A DNA stretch of 37,400 nucleotides from Theionarchaea archaeon (GTDB lineage: Archaea > Methanobacteriota_B > Thermococci > Methanofastidiosales > SZ-28-30). The notes beneath the pieces are model-generated. The model saw only the letters and a list, made by a program, of their open reading frames with translations, ran no database searches and was not told the origin of the DNA. The translations under genes and the position numbers were made by a program. Where the stretch lies: the NCBI GenBank assembly GCA_018992565.1, contig JACVGW010000010.1, positions 18,196-55,595 of the forward strand. Direction: 5' to 3'. Below are positions 30,711 to 37,400 of this stretch, piece after piece. Numbering within the stretch: position 1 is the first letter of the stretch; every line of letters begins with the position of its first letter.

Positions 30711-31022
30711 CTACCTGTACACGCTGAACTTGGAAAGCAGTCTGGTCAGTCGCAGTGCCACATCATGTTCAAGGACGCCTTCTCTCTGTTTTTCCCAGAT
30801 GAAGTCTTTTGCCTCCCGGACACCGATCTTTGAAGCTTTTGCATAAATTGCACCTTTTACTGCAGAAACATTCTGATCATCGACATCACCAAGAATCTGG
30901 GAGAGACTCCACTTGAAATCATCGATTCTACTCATATTCAACTTTCGCACTCTCTTGGACCTTCTGAGCACTTTGTTAGGTGAATATCTGGATTTTGTTC
31001 CTCTTGGTCTTGGACGAGCCAT
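30711..31022 (-). CDS. Small basic protein of unknown function
   Basis: A 103-residue protein with a very basic N-terminus (MARPRPRGTKSRYSPNK) and a second half that is helical and could form a winged helix (AKDFIWEKQREGVLEHDVAL, then RLTRLLSKFSVYR). Such a layout suits a nucleic-acid-binding protein, for example a small ribosome- or chromatin-associated factor. I do not recognise the family. A TATA-like TTTAAA at 31045 sits 26 bases before the ATG, so the transcript is leaderless. The predicted product has no cysteines. Confidence 0.7.
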   Translation of the reverse strand: MARPRPRGTKSRYSPNKVLRRSKRVRKLNMSRIDDFKWSLSQILGDVDDQNVSAVKGAIYAKASKIGVREAKDFIWEKQREGVLEHDVALRLTRLLSKFSVYR

Positions 31023-31044
31023 TGGTTCCTCTTCAAGGTGGGGC

Positions 31045-31050
31045 TTTAAA
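31045..31050. promoter_or_regulatory. TATA element between divergent small genes
   Basis: TTTAAA within CTTTAAAAGG. Distance 26 bases to the minus-strand ATG (31022) and about 39 to the plus-strand ATG (31087), so it can serve both with a 13-base leader on the plus side. Confidence 0.45.
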
Positions 31051-31086
31051 AGGTTTTGGGCACAGCCTTCTTTGTAAACTATTCAT

Positions 31087-31422
31087 ATGTTGAAGTTCTT
31101 CTCCTTGAGGGGCACAGAGGAAGGCATGAATGAAGAATTCAGATTGATGGTTACTCCTTCGGTGCAAAATCTGGATGTGAACGATGGACCAATCGTTGAA
31201 GAACCAGTATACTGTTCTTTTCGAAAAAGAGGAGTGTTTGAGTTACCAGCAGACATTTCTCTTCTACTGCACTATGCTTTCCTGCATCAAGAGAACTACT
31301 CATTCTGTGAGGACAACCCTCACATAGTATGGGGTAGAGAAAGTCCCATGGGAAGGGCAGTTGCTGCTCGTATCATGAGTTCTCTCCTTTCCTTGAGCAC
31401 ACGAACACCACACGGTTCATGA
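31087..31422 (+). CDS. Small hypothetical protein
   Basis: A possible 111-residue protein without a recognised domain. The N-terminus and a middle stretch (PIVEEPVYCSFRKRGVFELPADISLLLHYAFLH) read like real protein with alternating strands and helices; Cys occurs twice. An internal ATG at 31126 is an alternative start. Support is the open frame and a shared promoter region only; I have no family match. It lies divergent from the small basic protein and 60 bases before the NMN adenylyltransferase gene. Confidence 0.45.
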   Translation: MLKFFSLRGTEEGMNEEFRLMVTPSVQNLDVNDGPIVEEPVYCSFRKRGVFELPADISLLLHYAFLHQENYSFCEDNPHIVWGRESPMGRAVAARIMSSLLSLSTRTPHGS

Positions 31423-31454
31423 CCGGGTGATACCCCATTCCTTTCTGCAAACTG

Positions 31455-31461
31455 TTATATA
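31455..31461 (+). promoter_or_regulatory. TATA box for NMN adenylyltransferase
   Basis: TTATATA, centred 25 bases before ATG 31483; leaderless. Confidence 0.6.
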
Positions 31462-31482
31462 GAAGTCTGTCCTGTTTCTTTC

Positions 31483-31998
31483 ATGCGTGCATTGTATGTG
31501 GGTCGATTTCAGCCCTTCCACAGAGGGCATCTGGAAATCTTGAGGAGAATACTCAGGGAGTATCATGAGTTAATTATCATTGTGGGTTCAGCCCAGCACT
31601 CCCATACCCTGGAAAATCCTTTTACAGCAGGAGAGCGCATCCAGATGATTACCGAAACACTGGACGAGGAAAGAATTACCAAGAGGATATATATTATCCC
31701 TGTTGATGATATCCATCGACACGCAGTATGGGTGAAGCACGTGGAGTCTTTGACTCCTGCCTTTGATTGTGTATTCTCTAATGAACCTATTACCACCCGG
31801 CTCTTTAGAGAAGCGGGGTACACAGTCAAGAATACAGAGCTTCTGCAAAGAGAAGAATGGTCAGGAACAGAAATCCGAAAGATGATTCTCACTGGCCAGC
31901 TATGGGAATCAAGTGTCCCACCTGCTGTGGTCAGGGTCATCAAAGAGATTGATGGAGTCGCCCGGATGAAGGAGCTGGCACATACTGATACTGTCTGA
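31483..31998 (+). CDS. Nicotinamide-nucleotide adenylyltransferase, archaeal type
   Basis: A 171-residue nucleotidyltransferase that joins NMN and ATP to make NAD. The N-terminal GRFQPFHRGHLE holds the HxGH motif (HRGH), and EWSGTEIRKMI has the S-x-T-x-x-R signature near residue 128. The intermediate strands (IIIVGSAQHSHTLENPFTAGERI) match the archaeal NMNAT family. Length is usual. It is the last gene before the long gene-free stretch preceding the large surface protein. Start agrees with the TATA spacing. Confidence 0.94.
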   Translation: MRALYVGRFQPFHRGHLEILRRILREYHELIIIVGSAQHSHTLENPFTAGERIQMITETLDEERITKRIYIIPVDDIHRHAVWVKHVESLTPAFDCVFSNEPITTRLFREAGYTVKNTELLQREEWSGTEIRKMILTGQLWESSVPPAVVRVIKEIDGVARMKELAHTDTV

Positions 31999-32519
31999 TG
32001 GAGATGACTCTGTTCCTCTTAAGAACCTGGAGTTGATTTTTTTCAGCTAGAACTGATTCGTTGGAGGGAAGATCTGTGGCTGAAAGAGAAAGTGTTGAAT
32101 TCTGATTCTGGCTATTGAGCTCTTGAGACCTGTGCTGTGGTAACCCTTGATCCAGCGAGAGGAGAGGAAGGCAAGTATCTGCAGTATATGGGGTTATCTG
32201 GCGGAAGTAACACAAGTTCACTCCTCTTGCTCCCATAGGACTTTGGGTTCGAGCCATTGAGTCACAGTATCAATCATAATACTGTCTTGAATAGCTTCAA
32301 GTCTATATCCTGGATCTACATGTGAGATTATTGAATATGAACAGTGAATGGCACTAAAAAAGCGGTCTGACTCTACCTATCGATGTACGGGGGCGAGTAT
32401 TCTCGTGGCAGATGCATAGAAAGTCTTTTATATATGCACTGTAATACTATATTAAGAGTATTTCGAACAATTTTTCACCGAAAAGTTTATAAAGGGTAAC
32501 TTACTATCTAAGTAGTAAC
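31999..32519. other. Long gene-free stretch before surface protein
   Basis: 520 bases with no supported gene. T runs at 32037 may terminate the upstream transcript. The right-hand end carries three TATA-like elements. A short minus-strand frame here is considered spurious. No tRNA, though one T-arm-like motif at 32245 was checked and rejected. Confidence 0.5.
32426..32518 (+). promoter_or_regulatory. Triple-TATA promoter region of surface protein
   Basis: TATA-like elements TTTTATATAT (32426-32435), CTATATTAAG (32447-32456) and TTTATAAAG (32486-32494) lie in tandem. Only the last gives a short leader (start near 32516). TTACTA (32501-32506) and TAGTAA (32513-32518) form a 6-base inverted repeat over the predicted start site. 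Confidence 0.55.
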
Positions 32520-32540
32520 TTGCCCCATGAGGTGAACATT

Positions 32541-35500
32541 ATGACCATGAGTTTGAAAGGAAAGGTAGTCATCAGTTCGTTAGCATTCCTTCTTATCGTG
32601 AGTGTAGTTGATATTGGCGCATATGTGGCGGCACCTACCATAAAGTCACCTACTATCGGTGCCACCGGAGTGAGCTGCACCCCTCTTCTCAAGTGGGAAA
32701 CAGTAGTGGTAGCTTCTAGCTACGAATTGCAGCTCTCCAAGTACACCAATTTCAGTGTTAACGTGGTGGAGAAGTCAGTAAACAACAATTATTATCAGGT
32801 TACCAGTACTCTGGATGCCTCTACTAAGTATTACTGGAGGGTGAGAACTATAAGTTATGATGACCTGAGTCTGTGGTCCACTGCTTACTTTACCACGGGT
32901 ACGTGCAGCGGGGAAAGCACAACAACACTTTCTGCCCCTACGCTGGTGTCCCCTGCGAATAACACGTCGTGGACCCAGAATCTGTATCCCACGTTTCAGT
33001 GGCAGGCCGTTACCGGTGCCACTAGTTATACGATTCAGATTTCTCGCAGCACAGATTTCACAAGTACGTACAAAGAAAAAGAGGCCACAGTGTACAATAC
33101 GTATTATATTATTGATACTGCCCTGACCAACTGTTCCAGCTATTATTGGAGGGTGCGGGCTCTAAACAGCGATGGTTCAGGAAGCTGGTCAAGCACATGG
33201 AAGTTTACTATCCTGTTTCCACCCAGCCAGCCCATACTGACCTCTCCTACAAGCGGAGCAGTGGTTACTATTCGCAGGCCAGCCTTCACCTGGGAGAGTT
33301 CTACAGGTGCTACGGCCTATACGATAGAGATTGATGGTGCCACGTACTCTGTGTCTACCACCACCTTCACGCCCTATTCCAATCTCAGTACAGGCGCTCA
33401 CACATGGCGTGTGAGAGCTACAAGTTGTGGTGGCGGTCAGAACAGCGACTGGTCTCAGTCAAGGACCTTTACTATTGACCTGAATGATGTCGTCTTGAAG
33501 AAGCCCGCCAACAACAGCACTGTCACCACTGCTACTCCAACATTTGAGTGGGGGACAGTGGAAGGTGCTACCAAGTACAAGCTGGAGGTGAGAAAATCCA
33601 CAGTTGATGGTACCAAAGTGTTTGAAGTTGAAGTGACAGGTACCTCATTTACTCCCACCGCAATCCTCAATCCCGGTGTCTACATCTGGCGGGTCATGTC
33701 GTATATGAGCGATGCGTGGACAGGTTCCTGGTCCAGCCAGCCCTTCACATTTACCGTTGAAACTGCAGGGGCTCTGACAGCGCCACAGCTTCAGTCACCC
33801 ACCAATGGATCGACAGTGGACTTCCCATTGAATATCCGGTGGTCTTCAGTGACCAGTGCTTACAGCTACACCCTGGAGTATTCCCGTGATACTGATTTTG
33901 ATGATTCAACGTCAGTGACCCTGTACGGAACAGAGTATACTGTCAGCTCTGAACTTGATGAGGGTCGCTGGTACTGGCATGTGAAGGCTAACAATTCCCA
34001 AGGAGATTCAGGTCCCTGGTCTACAACCTGGAGTTTTGAAGTGGGACTTCCCGTTCCTCAACTGACATCTCCGGATAACGGCTCCACCCAGGGAATGTCT
34101 TCAGTCACCTTTGACTGGAGCGATGTGACAGGCTCTCAGATCGAGGGGCAGCTGTACGATCTCAGTTATTACGTACTACAGTATTCTACCAGCAGCACTT
34201 TTGAGAGCCAGAGTACTATCAGCATCAGCAGTTCTGGTGGCTCCCCACTGAGAGAGTCACGCTATGGTCCCATAAATCTTGGGGATGGCACATACCACTG
34301 GAGAGTCATGGCAGTTTATGTCAAGTATCCTGAAGGGACGCTCCGAGAAGGCTCATGGTCTACTGCGTATTCGTTCACCATATCTACAGGGGGATCAAGC
34401 GTTCCTACGCTAGTCTCACCGATTGCGGGCTCAATCATGAAAGGTACCAGAGTCACGCTGGCCTGGAGTCCCATAGAGAGCACAGGTATTACTGGCTATG
34501 TTCTGGTGTACATGAAAGGGTCAAGTACTAACCCGGGCAACCCATCCCAGTGGACTTCAGGTTCTTACACTGAAGTCATCATTACGGGACAGGCAACATC
34601 TTCGTATTCAGTGACCCTGGAGGAGAACACGCAGGACAAACCCTACTACTGGTGGGCTATAGCCACAGTCAATAGCAGTGGCCAGAAAGGGACTTTTCCG
34701 TCTCCCATCAACTTTTCAATTGATAATACTCCCCCCAGTATCTCTACAGTAGAATTGGTTCAGCCAGTTAATACTACACTGGCTATCAGAATCCCCACTT
34801 TCACGTGGAGAATACCGCTTACTAGTTATCAGGATGTGTCAAGCTGGACGCTGGAATATGCCAGTGACACCCAGCTCCAGGAGAATAGAAGAACAATCTC
34901 CGGATTGACCAACCTTTCCACGATTATCTCGGGAGACAAGGCTTCCATCTCGTATACCTTGCCCTCTTCTCAGGCCCTAACCAACGGAACATGGTACTGG
35001 CACATATCTGCTGCAGACCCAGCGGGAAATGTTTCTACCTTTACTGCAGTCGTCAGTTTCGTGGTTAATGCAGGAGAAGAAGAGCCGGCAAAGGTCGCTC
35101 TGGTTTCACCTCCCAACGGATTTGAGGATACTCCCAGCAGACCAACCTTTTCGTGGCTTCAAGTTCAGGGTGCCACCACCTATCACTTGCAGGTAGATGG
35201 TAATAGCAACTTTTCGAGCCCGGAAATTGATCAGGAGAACCTTACGACCACCTCCTTTATGGCTACTTCAGAACTGGAATCGGGTACATACTACTGGCGC
35301 GTGAACTCTAACGCGCCCAATCCAGAGTGGTCGGATGTATGGTCGTTCGAAATTACTGGGGAAGCTCCCCCGCAGGTAGTCCTCCTTTCGCCCAGCAGCG
35401 GTGCTCAGAACATGCCTCCTACTCCTGTATTCCAGTGGCAATCTCTGGAAGGAGCCAGCACCTACACTCTGGAAGTATCTACTACCACCAGCTTTTCCAC

Positions 35501-37124
35501 TACCCTGGTGAATAAGTCAGGATTGACCACAACCACCTGGGGGACTGCATCAGACTGGGAAGCAAACACTCCTTCAGAACTGGAGTCAGGTACATACTAC
35601 TGGAGAGTCTCCTCAAATCTTTCCCAGACAACATCTGCGATCTGGAACTTCACTGTTCCTGGAGAAGAAGGAGGTGGAACCATCACGTATACAGTCGTGC
35701 TGTCTGACTTGAATGGTGATCCCGTCTCAGGCGCAAGTGTGACTCTTAGCAAAGACAATGAGACAGTGGGAACAACAACCACTGATACTTCCGGAAGAGC
35801 AGTCATTGGTGATCTTGAAAGCGGAACCTACACTGTGGCGATAACAGCTTCCGGCTATTCTGGCTATTCAGAGACCATCAGTCTTTCCTCAAGCACTACC
35901 AAGAACGTCACTCTGTATCGGGGTGCTGTGATCCATGGATATGTGTACTATGACAACACACAGAATCCTGCAGCTAATGTGGCAGTAAGAATCTATGACA
36001 CTGAAACCCAGCTGCAAGTTGTCTCCGATATAACTGATACCAGCGGGTACTTCGCTGTGGACAACATTACAGACAACAAGACGTACTACATCATTGTAGA
36101 GAACTACGAAGACCAGAAGAAACAGGGAATTGTCCCCGTAGATGCCCCCACCACAGCCAATGCCCTGACCATCATTGTGAAGACCGAAGGGGAAATTATC
36201 GGAGTGATCCAGGATGAGGAGGGAGCTCCTCTTCCCGGTGCGAAGATTACCCTGCGGGACAGCCAGGGCCAGTTTGTCAACAGCACTTCATCCAGCAATA
36301 TTGGATCCTTCAACTTCAAGGTCACACCTGGACAGTTCTACGTAGAGGTAACCCTGCCGGGGTACGAAGATTACAGGGGTGATCTATTCACCGTGGAGTA
36401 CAAAGAAGTGGAAGATTTGGGGCTGATCACGTTGTTGTCCAAGACAGGAAGTCTGGTGATTAATGTACAGAGCTCGGAAGGAATGCCTCTTGAGGCCACG
36501 ATTACAGTCAAGGATGAAGCGGGGAATATTGTCGACAGTTTCTCTGTTTCAGGAACAAGCTCTGTTGAGGTTTCAGTGGGAACCTATACACTGGAAGCAA
36601 CTGCAGAAGGGTATGAAGCCCAGATGGTCAGCAACATTACCATAGAATCTGGGACCACTGTGTCTCAGGATTTTGTGCTCAGCCCAGCAGCAGGGTCCAT
36701 CAAGGTGTACGTTACAGATATTGCGGGAATGCCTCTTGTTGACACTGAAGTATTTCTGGACGGAGAGTCAGTTGGAACAACGGATGATGCAGGAACACTG
36801 GTTGTCGGAGATGTTTCTCCTGAGGAACACACTATCAGTGTACACAAGGAAGGATACGTTGACCACAAAGAGATACAGACCCTCAATCCGGGTGAGAGCC
36901 TGATTCTGGAGCTGGCATTGGATGAAGCAGGGCTACCATTAACGTATGTGGTTATCCCTATTGTAATTGCTGCTCTGGGAGGGGCTATCTACTACTTCAT
37001 GAAGAGCCGGGGCGGTGAGCCTACCATGAAGGAGAGAAAACCCTCATCAGCGAGAGAAAAGACCAGAATTCCCACCGGCGTACGGAAAGAAGGACTTCCT
37101 CGAAGATCATTCAGGGGAAGATAA
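32541..37124 (+). CDS. Large surface protein with Fn3-like and carboxypeptidase-regulatory-like repeats
   Basis: A 1,527-residue protein. The signal peptide is about residues 1-31. About ten Fn3-like domains follow, each of roughly 90-115 residues. Each has P.L.SP..G at the start, F.W at the B strand and YYWRV or TWRV near its end. From about residue 1055 there are five carboxypeptidase-regulatory-like (PEGA/CarboxypepD) repeats, with GD..SGASVTL, GAPLPGAKITL and DTEVFLDG text. The C-terminus has one transmembrane helix (VVIPIVIAALGGAIYYF) and a basic tail of about 45 residues. It fits a cell-surface or S-layer-associated adhesin. Start: GAGGTGA lies five bases before ATG 32541, whereas the frame's first codon, TTG 32520, has no such site. 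A T-rich terminator follows. Confidence 0.88.
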   Translation: MTMSLKGKVVISSLAFLLIVSVVDIGAYVAAPTIKSPTIGATGVSCTPLLKWETVVVASSYELQLSKYTNFSVNVVEKSVNNNYYQVTSTLDASTKYYWRVRTISYDDLSLWSTAYFTTGTCSGESTTTLSAPTLVSPANNTSWTQNLYPTFQWQAVTGATSYTIQISRSTDFTSTYKEKEATVYNTYYIIDTALTNCSSYYWRVRALNSDGSGSWSSTWKFTILFPPSQPILTSPTSGAVVTIRRPAFTWESSTGATAYTIEIDGATYSVSTTTFTPYSNLSTGAHTWRVRATSCGGGQNSDWSQSRTFTIDLNDVVLKKPANNSTVTTATPTFEWGTVEGATKYKLEVRKSTVDGTKVFEVEVTGTSFTPTAILNPGVYIWRVMSYMSDAWTGSWSSQPFTFTVETAGALTAPQLQSPTNGSTVDFPLNIRWSSVTSAYSYTLEYSRDTDFDDSTSVTLYGTEYTVSSELDEGRWYWHVKANNSQGDSGPWSTTWSFEVGLPVPQLTSPDNGSTQGMSSVTFDWSDVTGSQIEGQLYDLSYYVLQYSTSSTFESQSTISISSSGGSPLRESRYGPINLGDGTYHWRVMAVYVKYPEGTLREGSWSTAYSFTISTGGSSVPTLVSPIAGSIMKGTRVTLAWSPIESTGITGYVLVYMKGSSTNPGNPSQWTSGSYTEVIITGQATSSYSVTLEENTQDKPYYWWAIATVNSSGQKGTFPSPINFSIDNTPPSISTVELVQPVNTTLAIRIPTFTWRIPLTSYQDVSSWTLEYASDTQLQENRRTISGLTNLSTIISGDKASISYTLPSSQALTNGTWYWHISAADPAGNVSTFTAVVSFVVNAGEEEPAKVALVSPPNGFEDTPSRPTFSWLQVQGATTYHLQVDGNSNFSSPEIDQENLTTTSFMATSELESGTYYWRVNSNAPNPEWSDVWSFEITGEAPPQVVLLSPSSGAQNMPPTPVFQWQSLEGASTYTLEVSTTTSFSTTLVNKSGLTTTTWGTASDWEANTPSELESGTYYWRVSSNLSQTTSAIWNFTVPGEEGGGTITYTVVLSDLNGDPVSGASVTLSKDNETVGTTTTDTSGRAVIGDLESGTYTVAITASGYSGYSETISLSSSTTKNVTLYRGAVIHGYVYYDNTQNPAANVAVRIYDTETQLQVVSDITDTSGYFAVDNITDNKTYYIIVENYEDQKKQGIVPVDAPTTANALTIIVKTEGEIIGVIQDEEGAPLPGAKITLRDSQGQFVNSTSSSNIGSFNFKVTPGQFYVEVTLPGYEDYRGDLFTVEYKEVEDLGLITLLSKTGSLVINVQSSEGMPLEATITVKDEAGNIVDSFSVSGTSSVEVSVGTYTLEATAEGYEAQMVSNITIESGTTVSQDFVLSPAAGSIKVYVTDIAGMPLVDTEVFLDGESVGTTDDAGTLVVGDVSPEEHTISVHKEGYVDHKEIQTLNPGESLILELALDEAGLPLTYVVIPIVIAALGGAIYYFMKSRGGEPTMKERKPSSAREKTRIPTGVRKEGLPRRSFRGR

Positions 37125-37140
37125 CCCTTTCTTTTTTTTT
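37125..37140 (+). terminator. Poly-T terminator of surface protein
   Basis: CCCTTTC followed by nine T, directly after the stop codon. Confidence 0.65.
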
Positions 37141-37381
37141 GTTGCTCAGAACGAGAACTCACATTTGTTATGCTTCAGGAAAGTGTTCTTCATTACTGGA
37201 TCAGGGACTCTCTACTGAAATGATACGTGGTTCATTGCCAGTCTTTCAAAATCCCGTATAGAGGCTACTCACTATTCCTTCTAGGATTCCTCATTCTGTC
37301 CTGGAGTTCAAGTTTGCACAGGAGAGTGTAGACCCAAAATTCTTAGGATTTGAAATCTAATAAGAAGGGAGGTGACAACCA

Positions 37382-37400
37382 TTGAAAAACAGGAAGACCA
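37382..37400 (+). CDS. Start of a new gene cut by the right edge
   Basis: A perfect GGGAGGTGA at 37367-37375 is followed, six bases later, by TTG 37382 and an open frame reading M-K-N-R-K-T. A basic N-terminus of this sort often begins a signal peptide. The rest lies outside the window, so no product can be named. Confidence 0.5.

Noticed and set aside
32245-32255. tRNA T-arm-like GGGTTCGAGCC
   Set aside because: The flanking bases do not pair as a T stem (G-A and T-T mismatches) and no acceptor or anticodon arms fit.
31940-32257. Minus-strand frame of 105 codons in the gene-free stretch
   Set aside because: Low-information Ser/Gln/Leu-rich text, overlaps the NMN adenylyltransferase end and has no TATA or SD site.

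Overview
The window is archaeal. It encodes the chromatin protein Alba, a form III RuBisCO, a type 2 (archaeal) methionine aminopeptidase, an archaeal-type NMN adenylyltransferase, DUF371 and a stand-alone Lrp/AsnC RAM domain. Many genes start about 26 bases downstream of a TATA-like box, as expected for leaderless archaeal transcripts. Others carry a GGAGGTGA-type Shine-Dalgarno (SD) site. An uncultured euryarchaeal lineage seems most likely, but I cannot place it further from sequence alone. There are no tRNA or rRNA genes, CRISPR arrays, insertion sequences or integrases. Several start codons below were moved from the longest open frame on the basis of TATA or SD position and family length.

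Region 1 (1-9103) looks like a cell-envelope biosynthesis island. It holds a FemAB/GNAT-like acyltransferase cut by the left edge, a Wzx/MurJ-type flippase, three paralogous CapK/PaaK-like AMP-forming ligases, a two-part GNAT and a second FemAB-like protein. The last four genes run in one direction, and the last three are translationally coupled or nearly so. A decayed lipoprotein gene lies between the two halves. The combination suggests that carboxylic or amino acids are activated and transferred to a lipid-linked or surface glycan that is then flipped. This is the best candidate for an undescribed system here.

Region 2 (9301-16393) holds a KaiC-like ATPase fused to a HAD phosphatase, a DUF429 protein, a secreted TPR protein with a C-terminal membrane anchor and SHOCT-like tail, a secreted C11 (clostripain-type) peptidase, DUF371 and a GNAT that share one central TATA element, and Alba.

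Region 3 (16733-25211) is mostly metabolism and regulation: an AIR-synthase/HypE-like protein, a stand-alone RAM domain, a DNA-binding regulator, an asparagine-synthase-like protein with an atypical glutaminase end, a CDIN1/TPD-type nuclease-like protein overlapping a polyprenol/diacylglycerol-kinase-like membrane protein, a surface protein, form III RuBisCO (nucleotide-salvage CO2 fixation) and a radical SAM protein.

Region 4 (25216-37400) has a zinc-ribbon membrane protein upstream of the radical SAM gene, a CNNM/CorC-type transporter, methionine aminopeptidase, two-subunit class I fumarase, two small unknowns, the NMN adenylyltransferase and a 1,527-residue surface protein (about ten Fn3-like and five carboxypeptidase-regulatory-like domains plus a C-terminal anchor). 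The right edge cuts a new gene just after its start codon.
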